Part shown: piece by piece, positions 33,815 to 38,709 of the stretch
How the letters are laid out: each line of letters starts with the position of its first letter
Position numbering within the stretch: the stretch's first letter is position 1
The notes under the pieces: generated by a model
Told to the model about the DNA's origin: nothing
The model's input: only the letters and a program-made list of their open reading frames with translations
Database searches by the model: none
Assembly: GCA_020859985.1 (NCBI GenBank)
Contig: JAJBVD010000007.1
Location: 1 to 38,709 of the forward strand
Source: Clostridiales bacterium
GTDB taxonomy: Bacteria; Bacillota; Clostridia; Lachnospirales; Lachnospiraceae
Reading direction: 5' to 3'
Length of the DNA stretch: 38,709 nucleotides
Translations under genes and position numbers: made by a program

Positions 33815-34129
33815 ATGGATGAAAAATATATCAGCGATCGAATCTCCATATTGCGGACAAAGAAAAACGTATCTGAATATAAAATGAGCCATGATCTTGG
33901 ACACAGTAAGAGTTATATCCAAAGTATTTCTTCCGGCAGGTCATTGCCATCCATGTCAGAATTTTTTTCTATATGCGAATATTTGGGTGTAACCCCTAAA
34001 GATTTTTTTGACGAAAGCATGGAAGAACCGGCTTTGCTTCAAGAGCTTACAGATGAAGCCGGAAAATTGCAAAAAGATAATCTGGAATTGCTTATTTCTA
34101 TTGCGAAACGGCTAAACAGCAGCAAATAG
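33815..34129 (+). CDS. Small XRE-family transcriptional regulator
   Basis: The 104-residue protein has an N-terminal helix-turn-helix (residues 4-60: YISDRISILRTKKNVSEYKM, GHSKSYIQSISSGRSLPSMS, EFFSICEYLGVTPKDFFD) and a helical tail (60-104) that may dimerise. It is the only plus-strand gene. The ATG was preferred because GAGGTG lies 9 nt before it; a GTG four codons earlier is possible. It converges on the arylsulfotransferase gene and shares a hairpin terminator with it. AT-rich compared with neighbours. Targets are unknown; its own CGGTA-rich upstream region is a candidate. Confidence 0.88.
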   Translation: MDEKYISDRISILRTKKNVSEYKMSHDLGHSKSYIQSISSGRSLPSMSEFFSICEYLGVTPKDFFDESMEEPALLQELTDEAGKLQKDNLELLISIAKRLNSSK

Positions 34130-34154
34130 GAGGAGATTGCTCTCCTCCTGTTTT
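34128..34154. terminator. Shared terminator between the XRE and arylsulfotransferase genes
   Basis: AGGAGGAGA (34128-34136) pairs perfectly with TCTCCTCCT (34141-34149) around TTGC and is followed by GTTTTCG on the plus strand. The hairpin overlaps the XRE stop codon. The opposite strand has only a weak T-run. Confidence 0.75.
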
Positions 34155-34164
34155 CGTATCAATC

Positions 34165-37100
34165 TTAATTTACCGTAAAACTCCCTTCCACATCATACAA
34201 TTCATCATCGTACATGATCTGTATCGTGTAGGTGTCCGCCTCCAACGTGGAAAGCGGAATTGGAATCTCGTAGCGGTAGCTGTCCACATCGCTTGACTGA
34301 GACTTGATATCCGTGATGTCGTAGACGTAGGTGTGCTCTGTCCCGTTGAAAATGATCTGCGTGTACATGTGATCGCTGCCCTCCATGTAGAGCACCTGAC
34401 CACGCAGGGTGAAGCTGACCGTTTCCGTAGAAATGGTTTCGTTGTCCGTGATCGACACCACATCCTCGGAATCCACCTCGACCGGCGTGCGCAGCGTACC
34501 CCGTATGTAATTATCAGAGAGGGTATAGACTCCGGCGCAGTCGTTCATAGAGAGGGATATGGAATATCCTCTGTAAAATTTGTGCGTGATCTTCCACGAA
34601 TTCAGGATCTCGCCGCTTTCGTAATCAATTTCATAGATTTCGCCGCGGTTCGATGTATTTAAATAAGTAGACAGGTAGGCGTTTACCGAAAATACCCGCC
34701 CCGCCTCACTGTCATAAAATGTGTTCGAGGTAATGATCGAATAAGCGGTCTCATAGTTTTTCAGCAAAGTCACCGTCATGGCTTCGGCATCCACGGAATA
34801 AATCTTCACGTAGGAGGAACCGGTGTAGTCATAAGTGGCAACACTCCGATGCGCCGAATAATGGTTGTCAAACAGCATGATCTCCACGGTCAGCGGGTTG
34901 CCGTCTAGATCTTCATCAAGCGCGTAAGCGGAATGCTGCTGGTACTGCCACTGAATATCGTCGTCTGTGGCAGTGAGTACCTTGTCCTCGTATTCGGTAC
35001 CTTCCCAAACGGTCGGATCTGCGAGGATCCACAAAATTTCATCAGCAGCTGCGCCACGCAAAGCGTTCTCTGAATCGCAGCTGCGCTCTGCCACCGATGC
35101 GTAGCGAGAGGGCGTTTCCACCGCCGACCAGTCGATCCGGATGACGGAATGCAGATTCCGGCAGCTGATCAGAATTGTATCCGTCGCCTCATCATAAGAA
35201 ACTGTGTTGGTGTGGCACCAATCGTCTCTGTCAATGTAATCAAGACCTTCGAAAAGCTCGTTCAGGTTCAGCGATTTCACGACCTCGCCCGTCTCGCGGT
35301 CGATCTCCTGGATCATGTTCTGTTCATAGCCATCGTTGGAGTTGGTCAGGATCAGAAAATTGCCGTTCTCCGTCATCTCCTGAATGTCATGGTGCACGCC
35401 CTCCGGGAAATAATAGACATTATATACGCGTCCGAGATAATCCATCTCCCAGAATTCCGCCGAGTTCGGCATACTCGCATTCGGGTAAAGTACATTCTCC
35501 GCTTCCATCAGAAAATGTCCGTTGTCCAGCATGAATAAACCATAGTATTCCCACTCCACCGTGCAGTACCAGCGAATCTCGCCGGTCTCGTCAAAGGCGT
35601 AGGCGTACGGCGCAGAAAGTCCGGATACCAGCATCAGCCCCATCGAGGATTCGGTCGTGTAGGTATCGGTCTCCACCTCGTCCTGCAGAGCGGACGGCAA
35701 TGCTTCCGTCGTGATCGTGATTGTTCTGGTCTCCGTCGCATTTCCATCGGCATCCAGCAGTTCCAGCACTACCTCATTGTCATATCCGGCGTAAAGGCCC
35801 AGTACCGGAATGATATGCAGGGTGGCGGCATCAATCACGTCTGTGATGTCCTGACTCTCCACACTCTCCGTGCCCTCCGCACTCTCCATACCTTCCGCAC
35901 TTTCCTGCTCTGCCAGTATTTCCAGGAGTTCCGTTTCCTCCAGCCCGTTCAGGCTCTTCAGGAGTTCTGTAAGGTCCTGTTCCTGTTCCTGCTCCTCTGT
36001 CTTACCCTTCACCGTCACACGCACTTCGCAGGCCTCATCGGTTTCAAAGGCTACCACGGCAGTGAGCGGCGTGTTCTGGTAAGGATTCTGGATGACCAGA
36101 GGATTTTCAAACGTATAGCCGTTGTTCTCCACTTCCGCGACGATCGCATCAGAAATGGCCTGCGTCTGCTCCGGCATCGTCAGTTCCGTCTCCAGATCGG
36201 TCTCAATACCGGCTGCGGCGCTAAGCGCCTCAGAGGACAGAACAGTATATTCCTGTCCGTCCACGTCATAAAGCGCATACTGCGCCCCTTCGTCATCGAC
36301 GGATTCTCTGGTGTCTACATACACGTTCCAGTATTTTCCGGTCCGATATAAGACGCCCTGATTATACAGATAAATATAGTAGCGGTGTCCGGCCTCCACC
36401 GAATCCGCCGTGATCCAAAGGTCAAAATCCACTTCTCCCTCGACGGTCGATGTCGAAGATGCGTCAATCGTAAACCGGGCAATGCCGCCGGATTCGCTCA
36501 CCAGTACCAATGATGCGTCCTCACCGGTCTCCGGCCAGGAGCCGGAAACGACCAGACGGTCCGGCATCTCCGTCAGCTCGGAGAGGGTAAAATTGATATT
36601 TTCCGACACTGCAGTCAGAGCGCTGGTGATCGTATCAGCGGTTCCTGCTGCGGTATTTGTTTCCTCCGCATCCGCAGCGACACCACTTTCATCAGAATCA
36701 TTCGCAGCATCCCCATATTCTGTTAAAAGCTCTCCCAGATCTGTTGTCTCCCCATTTACACTCACCGTCAGACTATCCTCGTCCGCCTGCGCAACACTAC
36801 CGAGGCCGCCATACCAGTTCGCTTCCTCCGTAACGCTGTATGTATTTTCCTCCGTATACAGGGACATACGCAGGCTGCGGTAGGTCGTCGCCGGAATCGT
36901 CATCTCATAAGCCAGCTCATCGCCGATCACCAGATCGATGTATGTGGTCCGATCTCCCTGGGCGGCCTGTACGATCGTGAGATCATAAGTGTCCAGTTCC
37001 TCACTGTAGCTGTTGGCGCCTGACGTGATCCAGTAAGTGTCCTCGTCCAGAGCAGCCTCGCTACGCGAAGCGTCTTCTGAATCGAGGCTGCGATCTGCCG

Positions 37101-38709
37101 CCGAAGCGCAGCGAGGGGGCGTTTCCAGATACTCCGCTCCGGAAATATAGGAAGAATACCACTCTTCGCCGCGTTCCTCGCCATAGGTCCATACCTGCTC
37201 TATCGTCATGGTTTCCGTATCAATATGATAGCGGACCGCTCTCGAATACACATCATCGCCCATGGTTAAATCCTCCGAAAATCCAACCTTAGTCCGGTGT
37301 GTACCGTTGTCAAAGAGAAGGATATCCCCGTCCGGCAGGAATGTCGCATTGTGCTGCGCGTACTGCCACTCAAAGTCCGGCAACGTGTCCTCCGAAGATA
37401 CGCTCTCCTTATCCGCTGCGGTTCCGTCTTCCTCTTGCGCCGTAGAATCACTCTGCACATCTGAAGCTGAATCTTCCTGTTCTGCCTCTGCCGATTCATC
37501 GTCCTCATCGGATACCGCGGCATTTTGCCCGGCCTCTGCCGAATCTTCCGCATCGGTCGGCACAGTAGTGACCGGTGTGAAAAACAAATCTTCTGAGACA
37601 CTCGTAAACCCATTCGGATCGCCTAAAATCCACACCAGCTCCTTTTCCGTCTTATTGATCGCCAGCACTGCGTCCAGATGGCGGCAGGAAAGCAGAATCG
37701 TGTCCGATTCCTCATCATAATCAATGGAATTGTTGTGGCACCAGTCCTCCTCTGTCGCGTTTTCCGAGCCGCCGTCTCCCGGCTTGATCAGATCCGCAAT
37801 GTTCAGTTCATAGACGATCTCACCGGTCTCCCGGTCGACTTCCACAATTCGATCCTCCACGGTAGAAAAATCTTCCGTGCAGGAGCAGACGAGAAGATTT
37901 CCATTTTCCATCTCTACAAAATCGTGATGCTCTCCGCCCGGGATCAGATAGATCGCGTAAAATTTCCCGCAAAGGTCAAATTCCACCAGCCCTGTGGAAT
38001 AATAATACCCGCTGATGATGTCCGATGTGGACGCCATCATTCTGCCGTTCGAAAGACGCTTCATGGAAAAGCCGGAAACATAATCTTCATCCATATACCA
38101 GCGAATATCGCCCGCGTTATCATAGGCAACCACACCGCAGTCGCCTTCCATAACTGTCTGTACCAGAGCAAAGGTCAGTTCATCACCCGAAAGGGCGCCA
38201 TCCGTAAGAACACTTTCATCATAAACTGTCACTTCTGCTTCCGTAATGGAACCGTTTAAAGCCTCGGTTGTAATCTCCAGCGTCGTACTCGACCCGTCGT
38301 CCAGTGTCAGCACCACCTCTGTCGTTTCTCCTGCATAAAGCCCATAAATTGGCAGGATATGCGTAGTGTCCGCCTCAAAAGAGGCCGTGATATTGTTTTC
38401 TTCACTTTTGCCGCAGATCACAGCCTCCACGCCGGTCTCTTCTTCTGTCATAAAGATCACCATCGCGGTCAGCGGGGAATTGCCGTACGGATTGACTACC
38501 ACAAACGGATTTTCAAAGGAGTAGCCGTTCTGGGCCTCCGCGTAGAGTGCGGCATCAATCGCGCTCTGCTCCTCGAGAATATCCTCATACTCTATCTCCG
38601 TCCAGATTTCTTCTGTTTCGGTTTCGGTCTCTGTTTCTGTCTCGGTCTCTGTTTCTGTTGCCGCAGTCTCGCTTTCTGATGCAGTCGTCTCGCTCTCTGT
38701 TACCTCTGC
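34165..38709 (-). CDS. Tandem two-module arylsulfate sulfotransferase (ASST-like), secreted, 5' end outside window
   Basis: The frame stays open to the right edge; 1514 residues are visible. A Thr/Glu/Ser-rich stretch (38590-38709) leads into two homologous modules of about 700 residues. Each has an Arylsulfotran_N-like beta domain (NPYGNSPLTAMVIF / NPYQNTPLTAVVAF) and an ASST propeller. Residues equivalent to the catalytic His252, His356, Arg374 and His436 of E. coli AssT appear in both. Module 1: HHD (37924-37929), DWCH (37735-37737), SCRH (37681-37683), QHN (37351-37353). Module 2: HHD (35389-35394), DWCH (35212-35214), SCRN (35158-35160), QHS (34933-34935). ASST enzymes move sulfate between phenols through sulfohistidine. 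Secretion is inferred from the family and acidic linkers; the signal peptide is not in view. Each module carries a 74-bp in-frame palindromic element, and module 1 has a long acidic insert before its QHN motif. Confidence 0.88.
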   Translation of the reverse strand, partial: AEVTESETTASESETAATETETETETETETETEEIWTEIEYEDILEEQSAIDAALYAEAQNGYSFENPFVVVNPYGNSPLTAMVIFMTEEETGVEAVICGKSEENNITASFEADTTHILPIYGLYAGETTEVVLTLDDGSSTTLEITTEALNGSITEAEVTVYDESVLTDGALSGDELTFALVQTVMEGDCGVVAYDNAGDIRWYMDEDYVSGFSMKRLSNGRMMASTSDIISGYYYSTGLVEFDLCGKFYAIYLIPGGEHHDFVEMENGNLLVCSCTEDFSTVEDRIVEVDRETGEIVYELNIADLIKPGDGGSENATEEDWCHNNSIDYDEESDTILLSCRHLDAVLAINKTEKELVWILGDPNGFTSVSEDLFFTPVTTVPTDAEDSAEAGQNAAVSDEDDESAEAEQEDSASDVQSDSTAQEEDGTAADKESVSSEDTLPDFEWQYAQHNATFLPDGDILLFDNGTHRTKVGFSEDLTMGDDVYSRAVRYHIDTETMTIEQVWTYGEERGEEWYSSYISGAEYLETPPRCASAADRSLDSEDASRSEAALDEDTYWITSGANSYSEELDTYDLTIVQAAQGDRTTYIDLVIGDELAYEMTIPATTYRSLRMSLYTEENTYSVTEEANWYGGLGSVAQADEDSLTVSVNGETTDLGELLTEYGDAANDSDESGVAADAEETNTAAGTADTITSALTAVSENINFTLSELTEMPDRLVVSGSWPETGEDASLVLVSESGGIARFTIDASSTSTVEGEVDFDLWITADSVEAGHRYYIYLYNQGVLYRTGKYWNVYVDTRESVDDEGAQYALYDVDGQEYTVLSSEALSAAAGIETDLETELTMPEQTQAISDAIVAEVENNGYTFENPLVIQNPYQNTPLTAVVAFETDEACEVRVTVKGKTEEQEQEQDLTELLKSLNGLEETELLEILAEQESAEGMESAEGTESVESQDITDVIDAATLHIIPVLGLYAGYDNEVVLELLDADGNATETRTITITTEALPSALQDEVETDTYTTESSMGLMLVSGLSAPYAYAFDETGEIRWYCTVEWEYYGLFMLDNGHFLMEAENVLYPNASMPNSAEFWEMDYLGRVYNVYYFPEGVHHDIQEMTENGNFLILTNSNDGYEQNMIQEIDRETGEVVKSLNLNELFEGLDYIDRDDWCHTNTVSYDEATDTILISCRNLHSVIRIDWSAVETPSRYASVAERSCDSENALRGAAADEILWILADPTVWEGTEYEDKVLTATDDDIQWQYQQHSAYALDEDLDGNPLTVEIMLFDNHYSAHRSVATYDYTGSSYVKIYSVDAEAMTVTLLKNYETAYSIITSNTFYDSEAGRVFSVNAYLSTYLNTSNRGEIYEIDYESGEILNSWKITHKFYRGYSISLSMNDCAGVYTLSDNYIRGTLRTPVEVDSEDVVSITDNETISTETVSFTLRGQVLYMEGSDHMYTQIIFNGTEHTYVYDITDIKSQSSDVDSYRYEIPIPLSTLEADTYTIQIMYDDELYDVEGSFTVN
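35047..35120. repeat. 74-bp palindromic element A, in frame in ASST module 2
   Basis: 82 percent identical (61 of 74, no gaps) to element B at 37054-37127. Plus-strand stem AGCTGCG (35047-35053) pairs with CGCAGCT (35076-35082), and inside it ACGC/GCGT closes an AAA loop. On the coding strand it encodes ETPSRYASVAERSCDSEN-type sequence lying between the SCRN and QHS motifs of module 2. Confidence 0.8.
37054..37127. repeat. 74-bp palindromic element B, in frame in ASST module 1
   Basis: Plus-strand stem AGCCTCG (37054-37060) pairs with CGAGGCT (37083-37089), and inside it ACGC/GCGT closes a GAA loop. Two base pairs of the stem differ from element A, with matching change on both sides. It encodes ETPPRCASAADRSLDSED-type sequence after the QHN motif of module 1, which is a different place in the fold from element A. 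Confidence 0.8.
38611..38660 (-). repeat. Hexanucleotide (GARACN) repeat encoding a Glu-Thr linker
   Basis: About eight GAx-ACx codon pairs in a row encode alternating Thr and Glu before the first ASST module. A shorter version of the same repeat lies in the LRR gene at about 21762-21795. The unit is six bases, so changes in copy number keep the frame. Confidence 0.7.

Overview
The window looks like a piece of a Clostridia chromosome, most likely a gut Lachnospiraceae-type Firmicute. This is an inference from gene families, AGGAGG-type ribosome binding sites, moderate-to-high GC in most genes and the absence of an outer-membrane gene set. I recognise 33 protein genes; 32 lie on the minus strand and one small regulator is on the plus strand. 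I see no rRNA, tRNA, CRISPR array, transposase or phage module.

Reading along the minus strand from right to left, the first gene is the 3' part of a very large secreted protein (34165 to beyond 38709). It carries two complete arylsulfotransferase (ASST-type) modules in tandem, each with its own set of catalytic-type His/Arg residues, and a 74-bp palindromic element sits in frame in each module. A small plus-strand XRE regulator (33815-34129) converges on it. Next come a Na+/phosphate cotransporter behind a good PHO-box-like triple repeat, a 36-residue one-helix membrane microprotein (31557-31667) and a pyridoxal/pyridoxamine kinase.

A complete F-type ATP synthase operon (atpZ-I-B-E-F-H-A-G-D-C, 30052 to 22227) follows. 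Its c subunit has two carboxylates, Glu33 and Glu66, the arrangement associated with Na+-coupled rotors. It is closed by a strong terminator. Downstream is a secreted BspA-like leucine-rich repeat protein with 23 repeats.

The left half carries parts of the anaerobic (early-cobalt) cobalamin pathway in two blocks. One is cbiF, coupled to a GH113-like glycosidase and a second putative glycosidase (19579-16126). The other is cbiG, cobJ/cbiH, a MATE exporter, an unknown membrane protein, a DUF554 protein and a three-domain CbiJ-CbiE-CbiT fusion (9571-935). The roughly 6.5 kb between the blocks is an accessory stretch, partly AT-rich: a nitroreductase, an AbiEi/AbiEii-like toxin-antitoxin pair, an XRE membrane regulator, an orphan RelB-like antitoxin with an intact operator, and an ECF sigma factor with a DUF4367 membrane partner. 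At the left edge is a Uma2-family gene whose C-terminus is shortened.

Beyond the genes, a 27-bp palindromic motif recurs in at least five intergenic gaps, always in the same orientation, with three further degenerate candidates. Several lie between genes of one operon, including inside the atp operon. The two in-frame 74-bp elements show matched base changes in their stem, which is the most unusual signal in the window.
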